Shown: positions 24,246-38,059, counted from the first letter of the stretch. The stretch: DNA of 64,000 bases from Gymnorhina tibicen (GCA_013399875.1 VXAZ01001670.1:1811045-1875044); one strand, 5' to 3'. Notes: generated by a model not told the origin, from the letters alone. Made by a program: numbers and translations.

Positions 24246-27200
24246 CCACATCAAGGAACTGAAAGGCAACTGAATAAGGCTGGCCCGGTCTGCAGTCCAA
24301 ATCCAAGGTTTGTGGAATGGTACTTGTCAAATTACTTAAGGCAGGACCTCAGGTTTACAAGATTTTGCCAATGCCATCTAATGGAGATTTATCAAGTCAG
24401 AAACAGTGCAAGTTTAATACTTCTTTTCTGCTTCACACTTTTTTGCAGTCAAGGCACTCTAAACATCTCCTCATGGTCTTGTACTCCATTGCCTGAGGCA
24501 CTGAATGTGGAGAATCAATAGTTATCTGCAGTTTAGGAGAACAGGGGCAGAAAGTGGCACCCCACTTTTTTACTCTTTTACTTCTCTAATTCTGATTTAC
24601 CTGTGGGCTAATGTGGATCCCAGAACAGGAGCTGAAGTGAGGTACTTTGTCTGAACAGTGTTTTTTTCCCACAGGCCCCAGCAGCAGTGCTGCCCAGAGA
24701 GCAGGTAGCAGCATATGCTCTGCCTTTGCCTTTTTACCGTATGAAGCTGAGGATTATGTGTGTGTGAAAAGTAAATTCATAGCCCTGTGTTCAGCAGGGG
24801 TTAATTTATACTGCAGAGGAGCTGCAGGTGAGACCGAAGACTTGTCTCACTTTTCAGTTTCACAAACCCTGATACAAAAGCCTAAATATGTCGGATTTCA
24901 AACCACTGTTGTCTTCTTTCTCACACTCTCCTCTGCAGTTCAATGCATGCACAGATACACGCCACCAAATCGTTTTTTGTTTTATGACACAGTATTGCTG
25001 TAGGGTCATCTACAGATAGGTAAAAATGCAAAATTCCTGCTCTGAAGTGTTAACCATGTTGGTTACTTTTACATCAAAAGTCTGATGGGAATACAGAGAA
25101 GTCAGGAAATGTGGATAAGGCTGAAATTACATTCATAAAAGATCATGCAGTGGTTGGGAATCACAGCCCATGCCTGGACAAGCCTGTATTGAGACTGCTG
25201 TAATCCCTGGGCAGAGCAGGGGGGAGTGAAGGAGAGGTCAGTGTGCTTTGTGGGATTCTCTGGCATTACTAGGGCAAGGGGAGTTAGTCCTTCACTGTTA
25301 TTTGAACAGTGAGTGAGTATTTTTTTAAGGATCTTTTTTTTATGTTGCTAGAATAAAAAGGAACAGGCAAGAGAAAACGACCCCAAATCATAAAGAGATT
25401 GCTGTCTGTAGAAAAGTGCAAACACAGAATGAAATTGTTTTTCTGCAAATTCTTTTTTTCATGGCTTGTTTCCATGCCACCACGGAGAGGAATGGTGAAG
25501 AAAATTTTATACAAGGAAAGGTACTTTTAAAGATTCCCAAGAGCTATTGATTGGGTGTTGCTGGTTCACATTCTCCAAATTGCTGTTACATCAGTCTGGA
25601 TGGTGGAGATAAACTGTAAGAGAGCTTAAAAGCCATGGAGCAATGCATGGAAGCATAGTGATATTTATGTGTGCTCTGACTTTTTTGATTTACAGGATTT
25701 ATTTACATAATCCCTTGGCATTGTCGGAGCCTCTCTGCAGACCTAACACTTGATCCCCTGTTGTGCTGAGTCCCCTGGGAGCTGTTGACATTGTGGGGTA
25801 CCTGCTGAGGTGTCAGGGACAGGTTGTGTCGGGGGTGGGGGGAAATGGGAGCACGAGATCAGAAACAGGAGTGTCGTTGGGGCAGAGCAAAATGATAACT
25901 GGACTGGTTGAGCCTCAGCCATTTCCTGAAGGTCTGAAAACCACTGGAAGCACTGAAGATGCAGAGACTGGAGCCTGTTCCTTTTCTTGGTTTTATATGA
26001 TTGTCTTAAGTCAAGGGTATTTAAATGTCAAGTTTTTATGTAGTTCCTAAATTTACTTAGGTTCGGGTGTTTATAGCAGAAGGTTTGTGTCCTTGTGCAC
26101 TCCTATCTGTGTATTTGAATGATGATAAATGCCAAGGCTTTCTTTTGGGGCTTGTGTTTTTCCACAGCCGAGGTGACACGTTGCCGTTAAGTTTAACCTT
26201 CTCCCCCAAGAGTTGATACAATTTATTTCTTTTGGAAGGGAAATATCAGAGCTGTAGCAGGCCCAAAGCAATTTTCTTTGAAGGCTGCCTTGGCTGCGAC
26301 TGCAGATACAGTGACAAAGAGGAGATTGTGGCAGCGCGTGGTAGATGGGCGCTCAGGCAGGAAAGGGTTACTGTCTGCACAGCTCTCTGTGTCTGGAGCT
26401 CCAGGCAAAACCCAGAGAGAGACAATGATGTCAGCACTACCTCCAGGCCCAGGGCCCCTTGCCTGACAATGTGGGCAATCCAACACATTCCCATCTGCCA
26501 CAACAAGAGCATTCATGCTCCTATTTCCTGACCTCTTTGGATTAAAGCATGTGGAGTTAAATATACATCCAGCCCCATGCTCATGCACTTGCATTGCACC
26601 AGAAATAGACTTATGGGAAACTGGCTGCAGCTTTTGCCACCCGACACTCGGGATCTGTCTAAACGTTGTCATCGAGAAAAGCACATGCTGGTCTGGTCGG
26701 GAGATTGTACAGTCATGTACACATAGCTAAAATACAGTTCGCTTTTGTGCCTGGAAATGCTGCATGTAATCAGCACGGAGTCAGAAAGAGAGGGGAGGGG
26801 GAAGGGCAGCTTAAACAGAAAATGAAGATTAGTCAGAGACAGTGATTTCAGCGTTTTAGCCATCTGAAACTTGCTGAGTTTTTTAGTACCGCATAAAAAG
26901 TTCTGACAGCGGAGATAGACCTTGGCTGAGCTGGGTGTCTGCACTCCAGGCTGGTGGAAGAGGGAGAGCATGCGGCAGGATTTGGATGCTGCCATGCCGG
27001 GCTGGCAGAGACAGGGAGTGCAGCTCTGACAAGGAGAGCTTTTTGTTTGCTTTATAGTGAAGCTGGTCTGGTAGTGCAAGGTTCTAGTAATTAGAAGCAT
27101 TTTATTGCTGCTTTTATTGAGGATGTGTGTGTGTGTGGAGGGGTCTGTTGGATGCACATGGGTATCGTGTTGTTTCTTTCTCATGTCTGTGGGTGCTGTG

Positions 27201-28449
27201 TATCTGTGGCTCTATGCCCATATGTATCTGTGCATCTCCATATTTATCTGTCATTCTGTGTCTGCATTGCTCAGTCTTTTTCCTTTTAAGTGTCGGAGTT
27301 GCATTTTTTTTTCTGTGCACAGATGAGTTTTCCTGTACTGTACACTAAGGGGAAAAGAAATGTAGGGATAGCTTGCATTTTGTTTATGACTTTGTCAAGA
27401 AAGTGCTTCAAAATTCAGAAATATGAATGAAAAAGAAAATGAGACTATTTTTTTCCTTTCTTTGTTTTTTGTCTACAGTCTTCTGTCCTATCTTCCCAGT
27501 CGTTTATTTTTTCTCTCCCTTTTCTTCCATCAGATTGCAAATTTTTGCTCCCATAACAAATGTTTTAAATGTAATCTATCCTGCCTGCACAATCAGTCCC
27601 TTTTTCATAGCATGTTTCTTGTACAGTAATCTCTCCTTTTTTTTTTTTAAACAACTCATAGTGTTCTTAACACAGCAAATTCCTGTGGGCAGTTTGGTTT
27701 AGTGTCTCTCCCCTTCATAAGGCCTCTGCTTATGGCACTCAGAATCTCAGAGAGCACAACACAAGGAAGCAGAACAAAAATAAACTTCCCAAAATCTGTA
27801 GCTCCCCAATGGCTCAAAGGGGTCTTGGAAGAAGGTTTAGCTGATAAAATCCTTTGAGGGTGCTTGAAGGGGTGAGACCAAATGGTTAATGTAGGATAAA
27901 AACTGCAAACCTCTTAATTCTCTTAGTGTTTGGCTTAACCTTGCCTTGACTCTGAAGAGATGGTGGTAAGTAAGGATGAGCTTGTATTAGAAATAGGATT
28001 CTCTCTTTCTGCCCAGCCTTGGCTGTGCCAGTTCCAGTATTACAGGGCATCACTGCTGCAAAATTCTCTATCAATTTCTGCTGGTGGAGGTTTGGAACTG
28101 CCTCACTTCTCAATTAGTGTAATCAAAGCCAAGACCCTGGCATCTTTCCCAAGAGCTTTCTTCTCCCTGTGAAACACAGAATACTGAAAAGCAGTCAGAA
28201 AAAGTGGAGCCAGACTGTAGCAAGCATTGGATTTCACTGGTGGTATAATACGGAAACTGCCTGTAGTGTCAGCCACTCTAAAGGAGACATACAGACAAGT
28301 TAAAGTGGTAATATGCATGTCTGTCATCCTGATATTTCAGAGCATATAATAAGCTGTGATTAAATCATTAAACTAAGAACTTCAAAAGGGTCTGGCTGTG
28401 TAGACTGAGGCTCTAAATGCAAGAAATCTCCAGTCCTCTTTCTACCTTG
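24246..28449. other. Intergenic DNA, no gene recognised
   Basis: The longest frames are the 177-codon + frame that begins in the CpG block (23988-24521) and 153-171-codon minus frames at 26223-26684 and 26669-27184. None shows a domain. A TG-rich repeat (about 27123-27138) is followed by degenerate ATCTGTG-like units to about 27265. The block at 26.15-26.72 kb is compositionally complex and could be a conserved element, but no specific motif pair supports that. Confidence 0.5.
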
Positions 28450-28585
28450 GTACCTGATTTGCCACTGCTATAAGCTAGTCATTTCACATGGATCTTTAAT
28501 TTTCCCATCAGTACCACCAGGAGTTAATAATACTTAAGCAGAGCAGTGCCTCTTATAGAGTTGTTTTGAAGGAAATGGAGCCTTA
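28450..28585 (+). mobile_element. MIR-like SINE fragment (ancient)
   Basis: In sense order the sequence shows GATTTGCCACTG.., a diverged GTCATTTCAC.., TTTTCCCATCAGTA.., AGTTAATAATACTTA and TTATAGAGTTGTTTTGAAG. These correspond to the MIR blocks for CTGCCACT, AGTCACTT, TTTCCCCATCTGTA, GATAATAATACTTA and TCATAGGGTTGTTGTGAGG. Confidence 0.6.
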
Positions 28586-29939
28586 CTGAAGGAGTCTTTG
28601 TGTGAACTTGCGTGCCAATTTGAAGTTCTTCAGGAGCAAAGTGGAGGAAGCATGCTCAGCATGAGATCAGCACAGAAGGCATGAAGGTCTGCAAGTACCA
28701 GGGGAAAGACAATGTTAAAAACAGGAGTACTGCATAGTTTTTGGGGACCCTAAATTAGGCTGTGGAATCTAGGAAGAGTTAGGTTTGCAGTTTGAACTGA
28801 GACACATGCAGTGCTTATGATCCAGTCTTGGTGCCTGATGGATCTCTGCTTTTATTACTTGTCCCATCTTCACAAAGCCAAGTAAATAGATGAGAATAGA
28901 ATGTCTATGTCCTGAGACCCCATCTCTTGCCATGAGTACTTAGACCAGGCACCAAAAGTGTGAATAATATGTTCCCAAGTTTCCCTGCTTTGATCAGGAC
29001 CATTATTTTGATGATGAGCTTTAATTTTTCCATAGAATTCAAACAGTTTCTCTGTTTATGGCTACATGTACATTTAATATGTCTCTCTTAAGCCAGATAT
29101 AAGCAGCCTTGTGAGAAGTGCTCAGGAGCTGGCTTGGAGCAGGGCAGAGGAAAAGAGGAAGCCTGCTAGTCACATCCTCCTGACCTCCTTCCTCTTCATT
29201 GATGTGTGCAGTCACACTGCCCAAAAGAGCCATTCGAGGAGACTTGAGAATGTATGGAGCAAGCGCTCCATTTCACTTATGATCAAGATAAACAAGGGTG
29301 TCAGCTGAAGCAGAGCTTCTGAGGTGTTCTGTGTAATTCAGTGCCAGGCAGTAGTGAGTGCTGCTTAGGAGATGGATTTATTAAGATTATTAGTAAGTGT
29401 TATTTGGAGGTGACTGAAATCGCTGGGTGGACTCCAGAGGATTAGCTTTCCAAAGATAGCAAATACAAAACAAAAAAAAGCAACCCCAAACAAACAAGTC
29501 ACCAGAACCAGTTGTGTTTATTTAATAAAGTCTCTGCACAGGATTAGCTCACAAGCATTTGCTTGTTTTTTGCGACTGCAGATATGGGGGATGGGAAGGA
29601 AGAACCATTTTAGCATGTAATTCCCCAAGTAAAAGCAAAGCTGCAGCACAGCATCTGGCCTGGTTCACAGAGTAGGTGACAATGCGCTGTGAGCAGGGAA
29701 GGCAGAGGAGGAATCACCTCTTCCTGGATTGCACCGGATTTAGGCAGCCTAGTGTGCAGCACCTCTGATACAGAAATAACCTGTGTGAAGGAGACTCTGC
29801 TCAGGAATTGTCACGTCCCTGTATAAAGGGCATGAGAGCTTTACGCAGGGCATCACGCTGATCTGAGCCCAAGAAGTGGCCTGTGGGAGAGACAGCAGCA
29901 ATCAAAATAGTCATCTTCTATAGTGAGGCTGTAAGAGGA
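28586..29939. other. Intergenic DNA, no gene recognised
   Basis: Only short frames are present. No gene, repeat family or motif cluster was recognised. Confidence 0.5.
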
Positions 29940-30096
29940 CCTCAAAGTGCTTGTAGACATGAATTCACCAAACATCACCCCCGCAAGCCTATCCCTGTGG
30001 GATGGAGGTTGGTGTTGCTAACCCCAGATGTCAAACTGGAGGAAGAGAGAGCTGTCCAAGCTCCCACAGGGATGAGGCCAGATGGGAACTCAGGAG
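29940..30096 (-). mobile_element. MIR-like SINE fragment (ancient)
   Basis: As the reverse complement of MIR it shows TCAAAGTGCTTGTAGACATG, then CAAGCCTATCCCTGTGGGAT, GTTGCTAACCCCAGATGTC, AAACTGGAGGAAGAGAG, and a tail GGCCAGATGGGAACTCAGGA. Block order agrees with the CTTTACAAACAT, CCCTGTGAGGT, TTATCCCCATTTTACAGATG, AAACTGAGGCACAGAGAG and GGATTCGAACCCAGG segments. Confidence 0.65.
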
Positions 30097-33000
30097 GGTA
30101 GCAAGAGGGGAAGATAAAATCAGGAGAAAAAAGCCATCCCTCAGAGAAAAGTGATGGGGGAGGGGGCTTTAAGGACCAATGTGACCCATGATTAATGTTG
30201 TTAATGTTGCTAGAGAAGTCCCTCCAAAATGCTGGTGGTTGGTGGTGTAGAACACATGAGTCAGTTCTGCAGTGTAGCCTGGCTGTCCTGCTTCAGTACT
30301 GTCACCCAGATGTAGAGACACATGGGAGCTCCCTGCTGTCCCTTCAGCCTTCCCCAGCACTGCACTACCAGAAGCATGATCACCCAAAGGAGAAGTACCC
30401 TGTTGCTTTTTTGTAATTCATTTAGGCCCCATTGGAACGTGGTAGGAGAGACTGAGGGATTATCCGTTCAAGCGAAGGTACTGAAAAGGAGACAAGTGCT
30501 CTTGCAATTTCCAGGGAAATTGCTTGTTTCCATTCATGAGAAGCTGCTTACTTGCCTCCTAAATCCAGCAAGAGTTGCACTGGCTCCTCTTCCCACCTTC
30601 AGATAAGGCCCTTATGCAAAACTAGGCCTGGTTTGCTATCGCATGTGCTTCTCAAGACTTTCCTAGACACCACAGCAACAGCAGCAGAACTGGACTTTGT
30701 AAACCTTTAATTTTATACAGGCAGAGTAGAATGGGACCTATGAATACAATTCAGCAACCTCATTCCTCAAGGATGGGGGTTGGGGGCCGGGAGGATTGGG
30801 ACAGGGATGGGGAGGGGGCAATGCACGACTTAATGTTCTTGGCATAAGCTATCACAAGGGGAAATAGGAGGAGGGAAAAGCTGCAGCTCACTGAAGTGGA
30901 ATAAAAAGGGTGGGAACCCAGTGATGCAGTTTTATACTGAGGGGACAGAATTGTCTGGTAACCTGTGCACTTAATCCCATGCTGAGATTGAAGGATATGT
31001 CAGCAGAAATTAAATAGAAGCACAGTGCGAGGTATAGAGCCCTGGCTCCAAACTACCTAGCTTTTACAGATGTCTTTGGTGATAAAATTTGTGTTACTGA
31101 AATCATTGATTCCTACAACAGAGACGGTAGAGAGTGTTGGACTAGGAAGCAAAGGAAAAGGGAAGAAAAAGGAAGAAAAAGAGAGGGAAAAGGGGAAACA
31201 GACTGTAGCATTTCAGGATCATGTTTTTATCTCTTTCTATTAGGCTTCACATTTTTTTATAAAAATCATTATTTTCACTTGACAGGCTCATGGGTGAAGA
31301 AACTATTTTCTTTCATAGATAAAATGAAAGTACCCCCATTAAAATAAAAAAGGCAGGATTTTCCTTTTCCGTGAGTTCTTCATACATTGGAGAAACATCC
31401 TCATTCTCAGGAAAGGAAAGAAAAGCTAACATTTATTTGGAAAACATTTTGCAGTAGGAATAAAAAATAGTACAGGCCTTGTCTTCTCTAACTCTGGAGT
31501 TACAAAGCAGTCCAAAGAGCTTATTGCTTTCACACTGTGAAGCTGGTCAAGAGGTGCAGGTTGCAATGCGATGCTGGTGAATAGATGGGGCTCTAGTGTA
31601 GGCCCTAGACTGACTGCTGAAGGGTCTCACTCCTCCAGACAGAGAGAAGTGCTGTGGCACATGTTACTGCCAGGCTTTGTGAACCCATCCACAGTAAAGG
31701 GTCTTGACTTTGTGCCTGTGACTGATTTGCAACATCTAGAAAAAAATCAAACCCCTTTAGTAAGGCTCATTTGCCTGCTCTAATTTACACCAGCGAATGC
31801 AACACATTATGACTGGTGACACCAAGTGTGGTTTAAGACCACCTCTGTCCTTGAACTTAATACATACATAGAATACAGCCAAGATTAGGGATCTGTCTCT
31901 TTCTGTGATAAATACCCACTTTTATGGGACTGTGGCCATGAGTCCAGTTTAACATTATGAAGTAATTTTCTGTGACAATTCAGGTCCCAACTTCATCACT
32001 CTCATCTTTCTCTCTACCTGATATATTTTAGTGTTTGATATTATGCCTAATATGGAGAGATTCCAATGAATTAGATGAGGCATTTAATAAAGGTGATGTC
32101 TGGACAGTGAGAAGTTTTTTATCTCTGAAGTCTTCCAGTGATTGTTGGAATATTCTATTTTAAAATAGGTTTGACTTAGAAGGGCCACGTTTGTATGATT
32201 TATCCTCAATAGAAATTAGAGCCTCGCAGTATTTCTACGTGGTGGAATGATTATTTTTTTGAGTTATTCATTATAGTCTTCTGAACCTCCCAGGAGTCCA
32301 TGAGCTCTTTATGAACCATATAAAAGGATGCAGACTCACTAGCAGAGCAGAGAAATTCCCAGGAGGAGAGAGATTTGTAACTAAACTGAGATGGACGGAA
32401 AGAGATGGGAAAAGTAAACTTCAGAAAGCCTGGAATAAAAGCAAATTCTTGAACAGCTTAACAATGATCTAGACTCCTGCAAGTCAGGAACAGAGCAGGC
32501 TATACTGAGGATGTTTAGAAAAAAACCCACAGGACTAACCCCTGCAAAGTTTTGTTTCATATCTGGTTTGGCAGCCGGAGAAAGACAGAAGAAGGTTTGT
32601 TTTCTAAGGCTTTCTCAAAACAGTGGCCCTGAAAAAACCATGCCTGTTATCTTCAGAGGACCTACTGATGTTACTAACATGCAGAATACTCTCCAAAAGA
32701 AGAGTAATTTCTTCAAAATACAATAAACAGGGCATACAGGTCAAAGTGAAAAACAGCAAACCTGCTATTTCTGAGAAGTTACAAACAAAAGAATTTAAAG
32801 AAAATGCAGACAGAAGTTGTACATACTATAAATGCCTAGGTCTCTCAATAAACACTTTTGGGATTCCCAGACTGCTTAGGAAAACATTGCATAGCAAAGC
32901 CCTTTCTCACAAAGAGACAATTAGATAAATGCCACCTGCTGATTGCAAAACCGGCTAAAACTTACCGGGATCCACGCATCTTACAGGCTCCAGCCTATTT

Positions 33001-34359
33001 TCCTACCTGGAAACAAAGTCGGGTAGAGCTGCATATTAAATGGAATGTGAGAGAGCCAAAGCTAGCTAAATAATGGAAAAGTATTTGTGAATATTTATTC
33101 AGTGAAAATATTGCCAAAATTCTCAATATTATTGATAATGAATTATTTAATAATCTCCAGACGAAACTCCAACAGAATCCCGGTCTGTACTGTTCTGCCA
33201 ACAAGTATTATGCATTCACAGCACTCCCTCCACAGTGACTGCAGAAATGTGCTTTGCTTGCCAGTCTCCAAGGAAGGTTTTGACTCTGCTGCTATCAGCT
33301 AAGTCAGTTTCACAGTACTGACAGAGCTACTTGGTCAGGGATGGACTGAGTCAGGCCTGTGGGCAGAGCTGGGCTAGTGGGTATGCTCAGGACAGGGATA
33401 CACCAGGGATATACCCAAACAGAAGCCTCATGTACAAATAAATGCGTGCATATGAGATACCTGTTTAACACGTGGTAGTGTTTCTCCCTCCACATACACA
33501 GGTGCTCTTTAAAAGTGTGCATGGGCTCATGCAGCTGTGGGACAAATACATGTTTTTGTCCACTGTGCATTGGGGTAGATGTGCCTGTGCAATATGGCCT
33601 GTCCCACCCGTGCACTTTGGGGCATTGATCTCCATGAACCCAGTCTGGGGTAAAGAGAATTCCGTAGGACTTTGTTTTTTGTCTCCTCCTCTACTTTGTC
33701 TCTCATTTTCAAGTAACCTTCTGCAAACAAGTCGTTACGCAGCCGGGATATGGGATGGCCCTTGTGCACAGGTGTTCAGACGTGCACGCTGCTGCATGGA
33801 GTGGCTGCAGGTGTCTGTCCTGCCTGCAGCATTGGCCCAAGGATGCCTCTGCCTCTTCCCGTGTCATCTGCAGTTCACCAGCAGCAGTTTCTCCCTTTGG
33901 CCTGAGGACTTTTGCCTGGGCTCATGCCCAGATCTACTGTTCAAGCAAAGGGCAGAGGCAGCACTCAGTGAGGAAGTCCTGTGTATTTCAGGCTGGTTTA
34001 GGGATGCTTGTTCCGGACAGCTCAGTTTGTTGATCACACTTGTTTTTAACTTATGCAATGCACATAATTCAGGTCAGCTCTCTCCCCTCTCTCCTCTCTG
34101 TCCTGCCCTGCTGGAGTACATGCTATTTCCAGATGAGGTCACACATTCCCCCTCTTTCTCCTACCACTACTGAGCCTGTTCTTTCCATTAGGGTTTAATG
34201 AGAGGCCCACTAGCCATGGCAATCCCAGCCCTCCAGTCACTGCTGCAGCCAAGGTCAAGCCTGGGGCAAGAATTGTCCACAAATACAGACACCCGAGTGA
34301 AGGGAAGGAAAGAACAATAATAGCCATTTACTTCTCAATGCACTTAAGCGCTCGAGAGA
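30097..34359. other. Intergenic DNA, no convincing gene
   Basis: A G-rich patch is at about 30772-30822 and a purine-rich A/G run at about 31140-31200. AT-rich sequence lies at 33070-33160. The longest uninterrupted frame in the intergenic part with no N is at 33472-34173 (+). It opens at a GTG, not an ATG, lacks any domain and is judged non-coding. No repeat family is recognised. Confidence 0.5.
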
Positions 34360-34640
34360 AACTGCCCCCCCCAGACTGCTGAGTCAGCAGCGGCTGACAA
34401 ATTAGTCAACAGGATGACTGGGCCTCAGCTCCTGGCAATTAGCATGGACAAAGCTTTGTGTGTGCCTGTGTGTTTTCCTATTAGCTGCGGCTTGCACTCC
34501 CTGTGAAGGGAGGAGGGACTGGGGAAGGAAATGGCTTGCTTTGACTTGACAAACACATGGAATTTGCATTCCCAAGGTTGCACAGCATTCATTTAGCTTC
34601 CTGTTTCAGCATCTTTGCAGGCTGTAGCCATTAAGAATAA
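34360..34640. promoter_or_regulatory. Candidate enhancer with perfect T-MARE
   Basis: The block combines a perfect 13-bp Maf recognition element (34377-34389), further GTCA-type half sites (GGCTGACAAATTAGTCAAC), a homeodomain core CAATTAGC (about 34437-34444), and a palindromic SOX-like ACAAAGCTTTGT (34448-34459). Dense motif content in otherwise plain DNA suggests an enhancer. Conservation is not tested. Confidence 0.45.
34377..34389. promoter_or_regulatory. Perfect T-MARE, TGCTGAGTCAGCA
   Basis: This is an exact 13-bp palindromic Maf recognition element of the TRE type, bound by large Maf or small Maf/CNC heterodimers. It contains a perfect AP-1 core TGAGTCA. Confidence 0.8.
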
Positions 34641-37600
34641 AGTGCTGAGAGCCTCTTAAGAGGGAGGTGTATCAACACAGCTGGAGGAAGGGTGAACCCT
34701 GAGTTGTAGTAGCAGAGGCACTTCAGACTGGGAGGAGTGTAGTCTAACCCATCAATGTGGCTAACAAAACCGGTACTGTAAGGGTTGAGGAGTGTTGGCA
34801 AGGATCGCGCAGAAGAGTTTACGGGTGAGAATGGCATTGCTAGTATATTCAGTATTGGAGTAAGAAAGGTGTTACAGATCCAGAGTGAGAGGCTTTGGCA
34901 GAGCTCAGGGTGATGAAACGATAGAGACAGAGCGGGATAAGGACTGGACTAAAAGAGGATTCTGTAGGTCAGGAGTTCAGTGTCTTGTCAAAGCGATTTG
35001 GGAAGCCAGGGGCTAAAAGGTGGAGCTGCAGGTCGGGATTAAGCTGAATGTAGGAGCTGAGTTCTGTCACCATTTGGCAGAGGTCACTGCCTCCAAAGAA
35101 GGCTGCTGTGGTCATGGCTCACGCTGTGAACAATGAAATTTCCTGGATTCAGCTCTAGTGGAACTACAAACACACTTTGTTGTTAAAATCATGTGCATCT
35201 CCTCTTGTCTTTCCATCTCTGAGGCCAGGTCACCAGTGCTCTCAGACAGGGTATGAGTTGCAAGTCCTCAGAGGACCCAAGAAGAAAGGTCAAGTACATC
35301 TGGTTTTTTAGCCTCACCTTCACCCATTGCATATCCATGTCCCTGGCAAGTCAGACACTACCATGTTATCATCCTCATTTACGATAAGCTGGTCAGGCTG
35401 ATTTAGGCGAAGTTCAGTAGTGACCCCAGCTCTGAAAGGCCTTGCTGTGACCCGTGAAGGTTTAGTGGGCTTTGTTCTGGGTGCTCAGAGACCCATCTCT
35501 CTGCTTACAGGCTTTCACAAAAGCTGAGCTCAACTGAGAGCCGCAAAAGCATTCAAGCTATCAGTCCTCCTGTTTGTGAGAGTGGGGGTGAGAGACAATG
35601 TCTTTGTATTCTGGGCACCATTACATGCTTCTTTGCTAAGCGTAACTGGAATCCCTGGACTTCAAATCCTGCTGCTGAGAGCCTAGCAACAAGTGAATGT
35701 ATCTACTTAAGCTTTTAAGGAAGGACTAGGTTAGTGGAGGTGAAAGTAGGTCAGAATGCTTTATTTTCTGAGTTTGTTGGATTTCTTTCTAGGAATTGTA
35801 ATGCTCTGCCTTGTAAGTCGTCTCTGTATCAAGAGACTAGCAGCGCCATGTCCATTTACACACCTTTATGCCACACTAAACCTGAGACAGTTCATTCCTT
35901 TCCGTTGATAGACAAGCTGCCTCACACTACTTCACCTTTACCAAAGGAGAGGAGTATGCACCAAGGTGCTTCCTGCAGAGCAGCTGACACTCAACAGCTT
36001 GCTGTTCCTATGGTGACCTCTCTGTCTTTGACCCCTGTGATTTTCTGCTTGGCTGTAGGCTGATTTAGGGCAGATTTTTACTGATCTCTTAGCTGCTGAA
36101 CAGTGTTTTCTGAAAGTACTAGCTGGCATCTATCTGCATAATTAGGTGTCTAAATAGCTTTTGAATCTAGGTGTCCCTTCCTCCATGCTTCAATTCTTCA
36201 TCCAGTAAGAAGGTCTAACTGTAGTTTGGGCTTGGGTCAGGGTTGTACATCTACACATGAATGTGGCTGTGGAGGAGCTGTGGCCATCTGGGTGCTCCTG
36301 TTCTCCTCTCAAGGAACGTGTCTGGAGCCTTCCTTCTGCTCATCCTGTCATGGCAGTGGTTACACAGCACTTTGGTTATGCTGCTGTGCCTGAGCTTCAA
36401 AACTCTAACCTGTGAATTTTCTCATCCTGTCAGCCAGGACAGAGAGTTACAAGGAGTAAACCTATTTCATCCAGGATTCAAATCACTACAGATGCAAGAA
36501 AATAGCGAGTCCTAATTGCTTGTCTTTGGACTTCTGCAGTACTGAGAAACTTTGTACCATATAGAAAAAACCATGGCTATCTATTCCATGTAACACACAT
36601 AATTTATCAGATATGCGTCCCATAAGGAACCATGGACAAAGATCAGCTGAATTGTCTCTCTGTTAGTCTTCCTTGTGAATGTCAGAAAGTGGTTTATCTC
36701 TTTATCACAAGAGATAAAGTTCAGGGTAGCTTTGCTGCACGTTCAGGCCCTCAGTTTTAGTTCCATAATTTTGCAGCACTTAACTTTTTACAATTCTATG
36801 ATATGCTAAACATAGTTGCTTAAAAAATCCCGACTTGTTCATATGAGGTACATGGGCAACTGCAGTAAGATCCATGCTGACTGCAGCATTTACAAGAACA
36901 TCTGAAGGGGCATCAGGGTATCATAACGAAAAATATTTTAAGGACGAGGTAGTGCCCAAGTGTTATAGCAAAGACTTAAGGGTGTCCAAGATACTGTAAC
37001 TTTGAGAGTCAGCCACTCATTCCACTGAATTTCACTCCAAATGAGCTATGCTTCCTGCAGCAAACAAATGGATACAGTGCAGGGATGCAGATGCATTTTA
37101 GTAACATGGAGTTACAACAGATTGTTACTAGCAGTAATTCCCATTTCTTTCCTGACGCACACTCCTAAAGCAGCTACTTTTGGGAAACTGCCTGCAAATA
37201 ACACTCCCTGTCTGACTGATACCCACTTTCTCACCTCTGCTATTTAAAGTGGGTATTTTTTATGACGGTAGGCACTCAGTTAATTTTGGAGTCTAAAAGG
37301 TACATGCAGGACAAGGCAAATTTCTTTACCATGGTCTTGACATTATTCCTCCTGCCCTGCTGGAAGTAATGTGCCTGAGGAATGCAATGGCCTCTTTTCT
37401 GACCTGGCAAGCAGTGCCATTCGTAGTGTTGATACTTGTCCCAGTGGGACTTGGGCTGAGATTTTTCCATCGTTCCCTTGCCCAGTTCATTTTGTCCAGC
37501 ATGCCAAAAAGGTGTCAAATGGCATTTTTGCAATTATCAATCTAGACTGGGCTGGACCTGGTGACATGGAGGTGAAAGGATCTGGACTCTGTTTTCCTGT

Positions 37601-38059
37601 CCTGCTAAACTAGCCAGTATCTCCTTGTGCTTATTCAGCAGGTTAACTCTGATAATGTCAGTATGAATATTTTGCTGCCATTTAGCTAATAGCTACATTT
37701 CCTGTTGCAAAATCATGTAAAGAGAAATAAGGGAAAACGAACTGCTGTGGCAGGAGAAAAAGGCACAATTCAGTGGCTGGTTTAAGGTGTGCTCATGCTG
37801 TAGGTCGATTACTTTTTAGCAGCAGGTCTGACATAATGTTGAGCATATATCCCTGAAAAGATATTTTTACAAACCAAATACTTGAGATTATTATTTCACC
37901 ATTTCTGCTAGCTGTTCTTCAGTCTCAGATACCATGTGCAGATCAGATCCAGCCTACAAGGAATGAAAGGACTATAGAATCTAAATAAGATATTATCAAT
38001 GGCCCCCCATAATATCGGTGGCAAAAATAATTAAGTCTTTCTACTTCTCTAGTGTGTTC
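34641..38059. other. Intergenic DNA, no gene recognised
   Basis: Frames stay below about 110 codons, with no domain. Weak old-repeat-like text occurs near 35.65 and 36.17 kb but is too diverged to name. Confidence 0.5.
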
